A stretch of 64,000 nt of DNA, taken from contig NZ_JACHBX010000004.1 of NCBI RefSeq assembly GCF_014200505.1, positions 186,001-250,000 of the forward strand, given 5' to 3'. Below the pieces are notes generated by a model. The model ran no database searches. It was given only the letters and a program-made list of their open reading frames with translations, and was not told the DNA's origin. A program made the position numbers and the translations under genes. Of this stretch, positions 36,279 to 44,933 are shown piece after piece. Position 1 is the first letter of the stretch. Every line of letters starts with the position of its first letter. The stretch comes from Massilia aurea. Its GTDB lineage: Bacteria > Pseudomonadota > Gammaproteobacteria > Burkholderiales > Burkholderiaceae_D.

Positions 36279-37310
36279 ATGACCGACCTGCAGATCGACC
36301 AGTCGGTCATCGACACCGCCGCCCGCCTGCTCGAAGCGGGCGAGCTGGTCGCGTTTCCGACCGAGACCGTGTACGGCCTGGGCGCCGACGCCGAGAATCC
36401 AGCCGCGGTGGCCGCCATCTACGCGGCCAAGGGCCGCCCGCAAGACCATCCCGTGATCGTGCACCTGGCGCCGGAAGCCCCGCTCGATTACTGGGCCTGC
36501 GACATCCCGGCCGAGGCGGGCGCGCTGGCCGCGGCCTTCTGGCCCGGCCCGCTGACGATGATCCTGAAACGCGCGCCGAACATTCCCGACGCCGTCAGCG
36601 GCGGCCAGGACACGGTCGGCCTGCGCTGCCCATCGCACCCGGTGGCGCTGGCGCTGTTGCGCGCGTTCAAGGGCGGCAAGGGCGGCATCGCCGCGCCGTC
36701 GGCCAACAAGTTCGGGCACGTCAGCCCGACGCTGGCCGATCACGTCGTCGACGAATTCGCGATGGACGACACGGTGGCGATGGTGCTCGACGGCGGAGCG
36801 TCGCAGGTCGGCATCGAATCGACCATCGTCGACCTGTCGCGCCTGGACACACTTGGTCCGGTGCTGCTGCGCCCTGGCCACATCAGCGCCGAGGCGATCG
36901 CGGCCGTGATCGATCGCATGCCGGCCGCCGCCGATGCGGCGGCGCCGCGCGCTTCGGGCACGCTCGAATCGCATTACGCGCCGCATACGCCGGTGGCGAT
37001 GCAGGAACGCACCGTACTGCTCGAGACGATTGAACAGCTGCACGCGGCCGGGCGCAAGGTCGCGCTGATCCACGTCAGCACCATGCCGGAAACCCACGCC
37101 GGGCAGCGCCTGCCGCCGCGGCCAGCCGGCTTCGCCCATGCGCTGTACGCCGCGCTGCGCGCGATGGACGGGCAGGGCGCCGACGTCATCCTGGTCGAAT
37201 CACCGCCGCAGCAGGGCGAGTGGCTGGGCGTCAACGATCGCCTGCGCCGCGCCGCGCATGGATCGACGGGCATCGTCCACGGTTTGCTCAACGTTCAACC
37301 AAACGTCTGA
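36279..37310 (+). CDS. sua5: L-threonylcarbamoyladenylate synthase, Sua5 type
   Basis: Makes threonylcarbamoyl-AMP, the first step of t6A formation on tRNAs that read ANN codons. The 343-residue product has an N-terminal YrdC domain (FPTETVYGLGADAENPAAVAAIYAAKGRP, APSANKFGHVSPT, IESTIVDLS). A SHYAPHTPV linker motif and a C-terminal Sua5 domain follow, making it the long Sua5/TsaC2 form rather than short TsaC. It is the last gene of the purC operon. tcdA at 54602, acting on t6A later in the same pathway, is also in the window. Confidence 0.95.
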   Translation: MTDLQIDQSVIDTAARLLEAGELVAFPTETVYGLGADAENPAAVAAIYAAKGRPQDHPVIVHLAPEAPLDYWACDIPAEAGALAAAFWPGPLTMILKRAPNIPDAVSGGQDTVGLRCPSHPVALALLRAFKGGKGGIAAPSANKFGHVSPTLADHVVDEFAMDDTVAMVLDGGASQVGIESTIVDLSRLDTLGPVLLRPGHISAEAIAAVIDRMPAAADAAAPRASGTLESHYAPHTPVAMQERTVLLETIEQLHAAGRKVALIHVSTMPETHAGQRLPPRPAGFAHALYAALRAMDGQGADVILVESPPQQGEWLGVNDRLRRAAHGSTGIVHGLLNVQPNV

Positions 37311-37404
37311 TTTACATCACCGGATCGATTGACGGGGCGTAAGTACGCCGCAACTTACTGCCCTCCGTTACAAATTCCCCACTTTCTGCCATGTAAAGGC
37401 TGGT

Positions 37405-37410
37405 TATAAT
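37405..37410 (+). promoter_or_regulatory. Probable -10 box upstream of the GDSL lipoprotein
   Basis: A perfect TATAAT at 37405-37410 in the gap 37311-37569 implies a leader of about 150 bases. No good -35 is seen and no further structure was recognised in the leader. Confidence 0.45.
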
Positions 37411-37569
37411 CCGACCCCGACAGCCAGACCCATCGGATCTACTAGGTACGAATCGCAACAACTGTTGAAGCAATGGATTTTGCTATACATGGGTAATGAA
37501 CGCTGGCATAGTAATGAAGCGGCGAATAGCACGAGCGTTCGTTTAGAAAAATTCAACTCAGGAGACACA

Positions 37570-38931
37570 ATGCGTCAAACCAATTTTGCGCTGGCCGTGC
37601 TGACGGCAGCGCTGCTGTCCGCGTGCGGCGGCGGCACGAGCCCGGCGGGCGGCGACCAGGCGACCAAGGTCACGTTCACCAAGCAGGTCTCGTTCGGCGA
37701 CAGCCTGTCGGACGTCGGCACCTACCGTGTCGGCGCCGTGGCAGCGGCTGGCGGCGGCAAGTTCACCATCAACGGTGACAGCACTGCCAAGAGCGAAGAC
37801 CTGAACGGCAAGATCTGGCTCGACTTCATGGCTGCCCAGCTCAAGCTGCCGGCGCCATGCGCTGCGCAGACGGGCCTGCAAGGTGACGCATCGCTCGGCT
37901 TCTCGGTTCCAATCGTCAACAATCCGAATTGCTTCAACTACGCTCAGGGCGGTTCGCGCGTGGTCAATCCGATCGGCCCGGGCAATGCCGCGACCGGCTC
38001 GCCGATCGGCGAAATGACCACCCCGATGGTCACCCAGATCGCCAACCACCTGGCCCGGTCCGGCAACAAGTTCACCGGCACCGAGCTCGTGACGGTCCTG
38101 TCGGGCGGCAATGACGTGCTGATGCAACTGGCAGCCGTGACCAGCGCCGGCACTGCTGCCGGTGCGCAAGCCTTCGCAGGTGCCCTGGCCACCCGCCTTG
38201 GCGCCACCGCCACCAACCCGCAAGCCGCCACCCAGGCAATCCTGGCCGCGATCGCCACCGAGAATGCCCGTCCAGGCAAGACCGATGCAACGCTGGTCGC
38301 TGCCGCCGTGCGCGCTGCCGCTACCCAGCCGGGCAACTCGGCGGTTGCCGCACCTGCCGTGTACGGTCCGCTCGTGACCGCCGCGCAAGCGGACGGCACT
38401 GCTGCCGGCAACACCGCCGCCGGCGCTTACGCTACTGCCAACGCCACCGCGATGGTGACCGCGCTGGGCACCGCCGGTGCGCAGATGGCTGGCCTGGTCA
38501 AGAACGAACTGCTGGCCAAGGGCGCGAAGTACGTGATCGTCGCCAACCTGCCTGACGTGGCCAGCACGCCGACCGCGAAATCGCGTCCGGCTGCGATCCA
38601 GTCGCTGGTCGCCGCGATGGTCAATGCCTTCAACACGCAGCTCAAGGCCGGCCTGGGCGCCGACGATGCGCGCGTGCTGTACTCCGATCTGTACTCGGTC
38701 AGCAACGACCAGGTGAAAAATCCTGGCCCGTATGGCTTGACCAACACCAGTACCCCGGCGTGCGCCAACAACGCGCTGGGTGGGACCTCGCTGATCTGCA
38801 CCGCCAACAACACGGTGGCAGGTGATGTGAGCCGCTACATGTTCGCCGACGGGATCCATCCGACCCCGTTCGAGAACGACCTTATCGCCCGCTACGTCTT
38901 CAAGGACATGGCTATCAAGGGCTGGCTGTAA
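37570..38931 (+). CDS. SGNH/GDSL-family lipoprotein esterase
   Basis: Exported lipoprotein of 453 residues from ATG 37570 (AGGAGA upstream). The lipobox LLSAC places the lipidated Cys near residue 18. Block I SFGDSLSDVGTY supplies the nucleophile Ser, block III is SGGND, and block V DGIHPT supplies Asp and His, so the esterase triad is complete. Between blocks III and V lies an Ala/Thr-rich insertion of roughly 100 residues (about 190-295), unusual for the family. It probably acts on lipids or acylated polymers at the outer membrane. An extended frame back to 37465 is not signal-like. ompW follows 69 bp downstream. Confidence 0.88.
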   Translation: MRQTNFALAVLTAALLSACGGGTSPAGGDQATKVTFTKQVSFGDSLSDVGTYRVGAVAAAGGGKFTINGDSTAKSEDLNGKIWLDFMAAQLKLPAPCAAQTGLQGDASLGFSVPIVNNPNCFNYAQGGSRVVNPIGPGNAATGSPIGEMTTPMVTQIANHLARSGNKFTGTELVTVLSGGNDVLMQLAAVTSAGTAAGAQAFAGALATRLGATATNPQAATQAILAAIATENARPGKTDATLVAAAVRAAATQPGNSAVAAPAVYGPLVTAAQADGTAAGNTAAGAYATANATAMVTALGTAGAQMAGLVKNELLAKGAKYVIVANLPDVASTPTAKSRPAAIQSLVAAMVNAFNTQLKAGLGADDARVLYSDLYSVSNDQVKNPGPYGLTNTSTPACANNALGGTSLICTANNTVAGDVSRYMFADGIHPTPFENDLIARYVFKDMAIKGWL

Positions 38932-39000
38932 GCAGGTTCTCAGCAACGAGCGGCGGGCCTGCCCTGGCGGCGGGCCCTCACACATCTATCAGGAGAAGTC

Positions 39001-39684
39001 ATGAAAGTTCGTTTTAGCAGTATCGCCAAGGTTGCGGGTGTCGCTGCCGCACTGGCGTTCGCCACCGGCGCATCGGCGCAATCGGCCGGCCAGATCACCG
39101 CCAAGGTCGGTTTCAACCGCCTGATGCCGAAGGTCGAAAGCGGTGACATCAGCGCGCCAGCACTGCCAGGCACCAAGGCCGACGTCGGCAACGACATGCA
39201 GCCAGTGCTCATCCTGTCGTACAGCTTTACCGACAACCTGTCGGTCGAGGGCGCCCTCGGCACGCCGTACAAGCACCAGATCTATGGTGCGGGCGCGATC
39301 ACCGGCGTGGGTTCGGTGGGCACGGTCGAGGCACTGCCGCCGACCGCGTTCTTCCAGTACCGCTTCTTCGCGCCGACCGCGGCCTTCCGTCCGTTCATCG
39401 GCGTGGGCCCGACCTACGCGTACTTCATGAAGGAACGCGGTAACGGCAAGCTGACCTCGATCACCAATCCTGGCAGCGACGTGCCGACCACCTTCAAGAT
39501 CGACAACAAGCTCACCTACAGCGCGCAAGTCGGTATCGCGATGAACTTCGACGAGCGCTGGTTCGCCGACGCGACGGTCATCAAGACGCGTCTGCGCACC
39601 GACGTGCACTTCTCGACCGGCCAGACCCAGTTCATGAAACTGGACCCGGTGGCGATCGTGCTGGCGGTGGGTTACAAGTTTTAA
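39001..39684 (+). CDS. OmpW-family outer-membrane protein
   Basis: Small eight-stranded beta-barrel of 227 residues: signal peptide to about residue 22 (ATGASAQ), then alternating hydrophobic strands. Typical OmpW segments are seen (VGNDMQPVLILSYSFTDNLSVEGALGTPYKH, FQYRFFAPTAAFRPFIGVGPTYAYF, ending VAIVLAVGYKF with a terminal Phe). OmpW proteins form channels for small hydrophobic molecules. The ATG is preceded by AGGAGA. It may share a transcript with the GDSL lipoprotein upstream. Confidence 0.92.
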   Translation: MKVRFSSIAKVAGVAAALAFATGASAQSAGQITAKVGFNRLMPKVESGDISAPALPGTKADVGNDMQPVLILSYSFTDNLSVEGALGTPYKHQIYGAGAITGVGSVGTVEALPPTAFFQYRFFAPTAAFRPFIGVGPTYAYFMKERGNGKLTSITNPGSDVPTTFKIDNKLTYSAQVGIAMNFDERWFADATVIKTRLRTDVHFSTGQTQFMKLDPVAIVLAVGYKF

Positions 39685-39704
39685 GCACAATGCGCAGCGA
39701 TGCC

Positions 39705-39744
39705 GTAGGGTGGACGGGTTCCCCGTCCACGCGGTGATCGTTGG
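39705..39744. repeat. GTAGGGTGG palindromic repeat, half copy
   Basis: GTAGGGTGGACGGG, loop, CCCGTCCACGCGGTGATCG matches the left half of the elements at 26175 and 53175. Here the mirror half is missing and a terminator follows. Confidence 0.8.
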
Positions 39745-39762
39745 CAGTGCTGTGTGTGATAC

Positions 39763-39787
39763 AAGCCCGCCGCGTGCGGGCTTTTTT
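39763..39787. terminator. Terminator between ompW and the GGDEF-EAL gene
   Basis: AAGCCCGC pairs with GCGGGCTT around CGCGT, with a six-T tail on the plus strand. It overlaps the stop region of the convergent GGDEF-EAL gene. Confidence 0.85.
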
Positions 39788-41885
39788 AATGCGTGGTGGT
39801 TGCGTACTGCATGAATAGTTCGGCACTCATTGCCGGCTGGTACAGGAAGCCCTGGTAGAGATGGCAGCCTGCATTGGCCAGAAACTGGTGCTGGCCCGCC
39901 GTCTCCACGCCTTCGGCAATCACCTGCAAGCCCAGGCTGTCGCCCAGCCCGATGATCGAGCGCACGATCGAGGCGTCGTTCTGGTCGGTGAGAACGTCGC
40001 GCATGAACGAGCGGTCGATCTTGAGCTGGTCCAGCGGCAGCTTGCGCAGGTAGGCCAGCGACGAGTAGCCAGTGCCGAAGTCGTCCAGCGCAAACGAGAC
40101 ACCCTGCCGTTTCAGTGTGGCCATCGTCTGCGCGGTCGATGTGAAATCCGTCACGACCAGGCTTTCCGTCAGCTCCAGGCGCAGCCCCGACGGCTGCACG
40201 CCGGTCTCGGCAAAAATCGTCGCCAGCAGCGTGACGAAATCCGGTTCGGTGAACTGGCGCGCGCTGACGTTGACGGACAGCGTCAGGCCGGCCGTTGCCG
40301 GCTGGCGCTGCCAGCGTGCCAGCTCGAGGCAGGCAGTGCGCATGACCCAGGCCCCGATCTCGATGATGAGCCCGCTTTCTTCGGCGATGCGGATGAAGTC
40401 AAACGGCAGCACGACCTTGCCATCGGGCTGGTGCCAGCGCAGCAGCGCTTCGGCCCCGATCACGCGGCCCGAGCGGTCGAGTTGCGGCTGGTAGTGCAGC
40501 ACGAATTCGTGGCGTTGCAGCGCGCGCCGCAAGCCGCTTTCGAGTTCGGCCCGCGCGAGCCACGCGGCCTGCACCGCCGGGTCGTGGAAGCGAAACGTGT
40601 TGCGCCCGGCCGCCTTGGCCTGGTACATCGCTGCATCGGCCTGGCGCAAGGTCGATTCGACCGTGTCGTGCAGGCCGCACAGCGTGACCACGCCGACGCT
40701 CACCGACAACGTGTAATGCAGCTCGCCCAGCTGGAACGGCGCCGCCAATGCTGCGACCACCTTTTTGGCGACCGTCTCGGCCTGCGCCGCCGCCACATCG
40801 CGCGAATCCTCGACGGGCCGGATCAGCACCACGAACTCGTCGCCACCCAGACGCGCCACCATGTCCGCTTCGCGCACGCAGCCTTCGAGCCGGCGCGCCA
40901 CGGCCTGCAGCAGCAGGTCGCCGGCGGCGTGGCCCTGGCTGTCGTTGAGGTATTTGAAGTTGTCGAGGTCGCAGAACATCAGCGCGCCGCACTTGCCGCT
41001 GCGGGCGCTGCCGAGCAGGGCGCGGCGCAGCTGGTCGAGCAGGTTGGCGCGGTTGGGCAGGTCGGTGAGATGGTCGAAGAACGCCAGCCGGAAGATCCGC
41101 GCCTCGCTCGATTTGCGCTCGCTGATGTCGGTGCCGATCACCAGGATCTTCTGGCTCGCGCCCGGCACGGCGTCGGGGGCAAGCAAGGTCCAGCGCGTGT
41201 CGGTGTCGACCTTCGAGCCGTCACGCCGCATGTGCGCCAGTTCGCCGCACCATTCGCCATCGGCCAGCGTGTGCGCGAACGCGGTTTCGTAATGGGCCTG
41301 CTCGTCGCACAGCAGCTCGCAAAAGCGCTTGCCGATTGCTTCGTGCGCACTCCAGCCGTAGAGGCGCTCGGCGCCATGGTTCCAGTAGCTGATGCGCGAG
41401 GCCATGTCCATCGCGATGATCGCATCACGCGCCTGCTGCAGGAATGACGCCTGTTCGAGCATGACCAGATCGGCATGCTTGACCCGCGTGAAATCGGCCA
41501 GGAAACCTTCGAGCGTCCCAGCCTGCCGGTTCAGCGCGCCTTGTTCCCAGATCCACCGGATTTGCCCGTTGGCAGTGCGAATCCGGTACGTGACCTGGAA
41601 GGGCTGGTTCTGGGCCAGTGCGATCGCCACCGCCGCATGCATCTGGTCGCGGTCTTCGGGCAGGATGATGCTCGCAAACGACAGGCCCGGTCGACCGGTG
41701 AACGCGGCTGCCGAATAGCCGGTTACTTTTTCGACGCCGTCGCTGATGAACACCATGCTCCATTCGCTGTCATTGAGACAGCGGTAGGCAGCGCCCGGCA
41801 AATTACTCAGCAACAGGTCGAGCGACAAGGCATCGCTGCGGCTGGATGCGGACGGATCGGATACGGGGTGGGTCAAGCTCATCAT
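39786..41885 (-). CDS. PAS-PAS-GGDEF-EAL cyclic-di-GMP signalling protein
   Basis: Cytoplasmic protein of 699 residues from ATG 41885 (a second ATG follows directly; AGAGG precedes). Two PAS domains (about 20-140 and 145-270) come first. The GGDEF domain has LGGDEFVVLIRP intact, so cyclase activity is possible. In the EAL domain, IGAEALLRW, LELTESLVV, DDFGTGYSSLAYL and EGVET are all kept, so phosphodiesterase activity is also possible. No membrane segment is seen. Which activity dominates cannot be told from sequence. It is divergent from the DUF5916 gene. Confidence 0.93.
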   Translation of the reverse strand: MMSLTHPVSDPSASSRSDALSLDLLLSNLPGAAYRCLNDSEWSMVFISDGVEKVTGYSAAAFTGRPGLSFASIILPEDRDQMHAAVAIALAQNQPFQVTYRIRTANGQIRWIWEQGALNRQAGTLEGFLADFTRVKHADLVMLEQASFLQQARDAIIAMDMASRISYWNHGAERLYGWSAHEAIGKRFCELLCDEQAHYETAFAHTLADGEWCGELAHMRRDGSKVDTDTRWTLLAPDAVPGASQKILVIGTDISERKSSEARIFRLAFFDHLTDLPNRANLLDQLRRALLGSARSGKCGALMFCDLDNFKYLNDSQGHAAGDLLLQAVARRLEGCVREADMVARLGGDEFVVLIRPVEDSRDVAAAQAETVAKKVVAALAAPFQLGELHYTLSVSVGVVTLCGLHDTVESTLRQADAAMYQAKAAGRNTFRFHDPAVQAAWLARAELESGLRRALQRHEFVLHYQPQLDRSGRVIGAEALLRWHQPDGKVVLPFDFIRIAEESGLIIEIGAWVMRTACLELARWQRQPATAGLTLSVNVSARQFTEPDFVTLLATIFAETGVQPSGLRLELTESLVVTDFTSTAQTMATLKRQGVSFALDDFGTGYSSLAYLRKLPLDQLKIDRSFMRDVLTDQNDASIVRSIIGLGDSLGLQVIAEGVETAGQHQFLANAGCHLYQGFLYQPAMSAELFMQYATTTH

Positions 41886-42146
41886 GCCTCTGCCGTGAAA
41901 TGCGCCAGCCTGTGCAGGCCATGCAACATGCATTCGATGGTAGCGCAAATCGGGCCGCTGGCAAGTGCCAAGTACGAGTGGCAAGACGAATCGTCATCAG
42001 ATGCATTCGGTATGCCACGCAAGGTAAAGCGGCATTGGCAAGGTGTCACAATTGACCGGCGCCACATGTCATCCAAACACGGCATTCCGGGCCCCAAAAA
42101 GTTTTCTCTTTGGCAAGTCGCATGCTAGACTGGGCGGCTGATTTTC

Positions 42147-44435
42147 ATGGTGCTGCGCATGTCCCCCGCCTCGTTTGCCTGTCTCGGCTTGTTGCTTTGT
42201 GCTGTCCTGCACGCGTGCGATGCGCATGGCAGTGGCTTGCGCGCGCTGCGCATCGCGGCGGGCGACACGCCGGCGATCGACGGCGCCCTGGATGACCCCG
42301 CATGGCGCCGCGCACCTGTCTACCAGGACTTCCACAAGCACCAGCCGCGCGACGGCGCGCCTGCGCCCGCTGCCTTGAAGACCAGCGTGCAAGTGCTGGT
42401 CGACGACGGTGCGCTGGTGTTCGGCATCCGCGCCTGGGACGACGCGCCGCACCTGCGCCGGGGCCTGCTGGCGCGACGCGACAAGGTCGCTGTCGACCAG
42501 GACTTCATCGGCATCTGGATCGACCCGGCCGGCCATGGCCGCAATGCCCAGTTCGTGCGCATCAATACCACCGGCGTGGTCAGCGACGGCATCCACCGCG
42601 CCGAGGATGACGAATCGGATCTGGGGCCGGATTTTCCGGTCGAGACGGCCGTGAGCATCCTGCCCGACGGCTACAGCATGGAAGTGCGCTGGCCGCTGTC
42701 GAGCCTGCGCTTTCCGTACGCCGATGGCCGCAACTGGCGCCTGATGGTCGAGCGCAGCATCCCGCATGCCGACGGCATGCTGCTGGTGACGGCGCCATTT
42801 CGAATCGATGCGCTCAGCCACCTGAGCTTCCTGCAGGAGATCGATGGCATGGAGGCCACCGTGGAAGCGGTGCGCGACCGCAGCTTTCTGGAGCTGCGGC
42901 CCGAACTGACGGTGCGCAGCGAACGCGCCGCCATGCCGGGGACGCGCACGCGCGGCAGTCAGGCCGAACTGGGTCTGGAGATCAATGCCCGTCCGCGCGC
43001 CGACTGGGTCTTCAACGCCACCATCAATCCCGATTACTCGCAGGTCGAGATCGACGAGCCGGTGTCGCAGGGCGCCGGCAATATCGCGCTGTCGCTGCCC
43101 GAAAAGCGCGGCTTCTTTCTGGAGAGTGCGGACGTGCTGGGCTTGCCATTGCCGGCCTTTTATTCGCGCACCGTGAACGATCCCGAATACGGCCTGCGCG
43201 CAACCTGGCGCGCGGCGCATGCCGACGCCACGGCGATGAGCCTGCGCGACGAGCCGGGTGGCCTGATCCTGCGCGGCAAGCCGTACGAAACGCTGGAATA
43301 CGGGCAGACCAAACGGACGGTCGCGAGCCTCGTGCGTGCACGCTGGCACGGGGAGGGCTTGCTGCTGGGCGCGTTCGCCTCGCAGCGCGACTACCACCGT
43401 TTCGGCGGCAACGATGTCGTCGGCGTCGATGCCCAGTGGCGCGGCGAAGGGGCGGATGGCGAGCAGCAACAACTGTCCGGCGTGGCGATGGTGTCGCGCA
43501 CGACGGCGGGCTTTGTCGACGACGATGTGCCGGCACGGGTGGCGGGGCGTTCGGGCGGCTATCTGTGGGGCAAGTCGCTGCACAAGACCGAACGCTGGTG
43601 GTACGAGGCCGAAGTCGAAGCGATCGCGCCCGGCTTCGTCAACGACAACGGCTTCGTACCGCAAGCAGGCATCGCCCGCGCCACCGGCTCGATCAACCGC
43701 ATCCTGGGGCCGCAGTCCCTGGGAGGGCTCGAGCTGTACGAATTCGAGACCTATCTGGTGCTGCACGAGATGCGCACGCTGGCCGACCGGGTGACGGGGC
43801 AGGCCGGCGGCGAAACGGTCGAGCGCAAGCTGCGCCCGGGCGTCTGGCTGGCCGCGACCCGGCGCACGGGCGTGTGGGCCGAGCTGGGCTTTGATCGTCA
43901 GCGCGCACGGCCCCTGGGCCGCCTGCACGATACGCGCGTCATCAATGTCGGCATCGAAACGACGCCCGCGCCGTGGATCTCGAAGATCGCGCTGGAAGCG
44001 GCGCTGGGGCGCCAGCTGGACGCCGATGCCGACCGCGTGGGGCCGGGCGGGAACGTGATCCTCGACGTGGGCCTGCGCTTTCCCTTGCCGCGCGGGTGGT
44101 CTCTGGAGCTTGATCAACATATTAACCGCGCCTGGGTGCAGGGCACGCTGGGCCAGCCGGCATTTTCCGACACGGCCTGGCGCGCGCTGGCCATCGTCCA
44201 TTTCAGCCCTCGCGACTCGGTGCGGCTGCTGGCGCAGAACACCTGGGCCGCACGCCGCGACGACGGCGTGACACAACTCGAGGCCTGGAACGACCGCCAG
44301 GTACACCGCTCGCTGCTGTACCGCTACCAATGGCGGCACGGCCGCACGGTGTCGCTGGGCATTGTCGATGACAAGCTGCCGCTGGTGGATGAACGGAGCA
44401 GGTCGCTGACCTTCAAGCTGCAATGGGAAGTGTAG
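42147..44435 (+). CDS. DUF5916 protein with N-terminal CBM9-like domain
   Basis: Exported outer-membrane-type protein of 762 residues. After a signal peptide ending near HACDAHG, the first part (about 30-220) resembles the family-9 carbohydrate-binding fold: RIAAGDTPAIDGALDDPAWRRAPVY, then ALVFGIRAWDD and IGIWIDPAGHGRNAQFVRIN. The rest is DUF5916, with the signature INPDYSQVEIDEP and LPEKRGFFLESADVL, then many short beta strands suggesting a barrel. Function is unknown; relatives are often annotated as carbohydrate-binding or hydrolase-like. ATG 42147 is used, with ATG 42159 possible. An extended -10 TGCTAGACT at 42123-42131 is the likely promoter. Confidence 0.85.
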   Translation: MVLRMSPASFACLGLLLCAVLHACDAHGSGLRALRIAAGDTPAIDGALDDPAWRRAPVYQDFHKHQPRDGAPAPAALKTSVQVLVDDGALVFGIRAWDDAPHLRRGLLARRDKVAVDQDFIGIWIDPAGHGRNAQFVRINTTGVVSDGIHRAEDDESDLGPDFPVETAVSILPDGYSMEVRWPLSSLRFPYADGRNWRLMVERSIPHADGMLLVTAPFRIDALSHLSFLQEIDGMEATVEAVRDRSFLELRPELTVRSERAAMPGTRTRGSQAELGLEINARPRADWVFNATINPDYSQVEIDEPVSQGAGNIALSLPEKRGFFLESADVLGLPLPAFYSRTVNDPEYGLRATWRAAHADATAMSLRDEPGGLILRGKPYETLEYGQTKRTVASLVRARWHGEGLLLGAFASQRDYHRFGGNDVVGVDAQWRGEGADGEQQQLSGVAMVSRTTAGFVDDDVPARVAGRSGGYLWGKSLHKTERWWYEAEVEAIAPGFVNDNGFVPQAGIARATGSINRILGPQSLGGLELYEFETYLVLHEMRTLADRVTGQAGGETVERKLRPGVWLAATRRTGVWAELGFDRQRARPLGRLHDTRVINVGIETTPAPWISKIALEAALGRQLDADADRVGPGGNVILDVGLRFPLPRGWSLELDQHINRAWVQGTLGQPAFSDTAWRALAIVHFSPRDSVRLLAQNTWAARRDDGVTQLEAWNDRQVHRSLLYRYQWRHGRTVSLGIVDDKLPLVDERSRSLTFKLQWEV

Positions 44436-44492
44436 CCAGGCAAGGGGCTGGTCGTGATGTTGACGTGCGCTACGCAACCTGCGGCTCGGTGC

Positions 44493-44505
44493 TATGCTTT
44501 CACCA
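44493..44505 (+). promoter_or_regulatory. Extended -10 placed for a leaderless transcript (115-aa protein)
   Basis: TGCTATGCT ends at 44498, then come six bases and ATG 44505. The predicted start point is the A of ATG. No Shine-Dalgarno is present. Confidence 0.42.
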
Positions 44506-44852
44506 TGACTACTGATACCGATATTGAACTGTCCGGCGCCTTCCAGGCCAAGGACAGCAACGGCCGTACCCTCGACGTCAAAGAGATCCGCATTTTCGAC
44601 GAGGGTTACGGGATCATCGATGTGTACGTGGAGTTTGCTGCCAAGCTCGATCCTGATGCCTACAAGGACACCGTCCTGATGCGTCAACTCGTCGAGCGCC
44701 TGCGCACGCTCGGGTACAAGGGGCCAGATTTCGGCCACAGCGACCCGGGCCTGCAAGAGAGCCGCCTGATCGTGCTCGAGGCGCCGGAAGAATTTTCCGC
44801 GTTTGCCAAGAGCCGCGGCTGGAAGAATCTGGCCGAAGAGTTCGACGAATAA
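44505..44852 (+). CDS. Small acidic protein of unknown function
   Basis: Protein of 115 residues, family not recognised. It reads as one compact soluble domain: IELSGAFQAKDSNGRTLDVKEIRIFDEGYGIIDVYVEFAAKLD, then a helical middle (TVLMRQLVERLRTLGY) and an acidic end (RGWKNLAEEFDE). There are no Cys, signal peptide or membrane segments. Codon use resembles neighbouring genes and a strong terminator follows 24 bases later, so it is probably real and monocistronic. The start at ATG 44505 lacks a ribosome site but sits at the predicted transcript start. Confidence 0.72.
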   Translation: MTTDTDIELSGAFQAKDSNGRTLDVKEIRIFDEGYGIIDVYVEFAAKLDPDAYKDTVLMRQLVERLRTLGYKGPDFGHSDPGLQESRLIVLEAPEEFSAFAKSRGWKNLAEEFDE

Positions 44853-44876
44853 GCTGCGGTAGCAACGTGGCAACAC

Positions 44877-44912
44877 AATGGGGCCGGGTTCGTCATCGAA
44901 CCCGGCCCCATT
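44877..44912. terminator. Bidirectional terminator with 16-bp stem
   Basis: AATGGGGCCGGGTTCG pairs perfectly with its complement CGAACCCGGCCCCATT around TCAT. It lies between two convergent genes (stops at 44852 and 44934). Confidence 0.85.
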
Positions 44913-44933
44913 TTCGTAGAACCTGCGCCGAGC

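Noticed and set aside
37465..37569. Longer start for the GDSL lipoprotein at 37465
   Set aside because: It would put 35 non-signal residues before the lipoprotein signal; ATG 37570 has AGGAGA and gives a normal lipobox distance.
42069..44876. 935-codon open frame on the minus strand
   Set aside because: It is antisense to the DUF5916 gene and the 115-residue gene, has no recognisable domain, and its residue make-up (many Arg, Gln, His) is that of a high-GC antisense frame.
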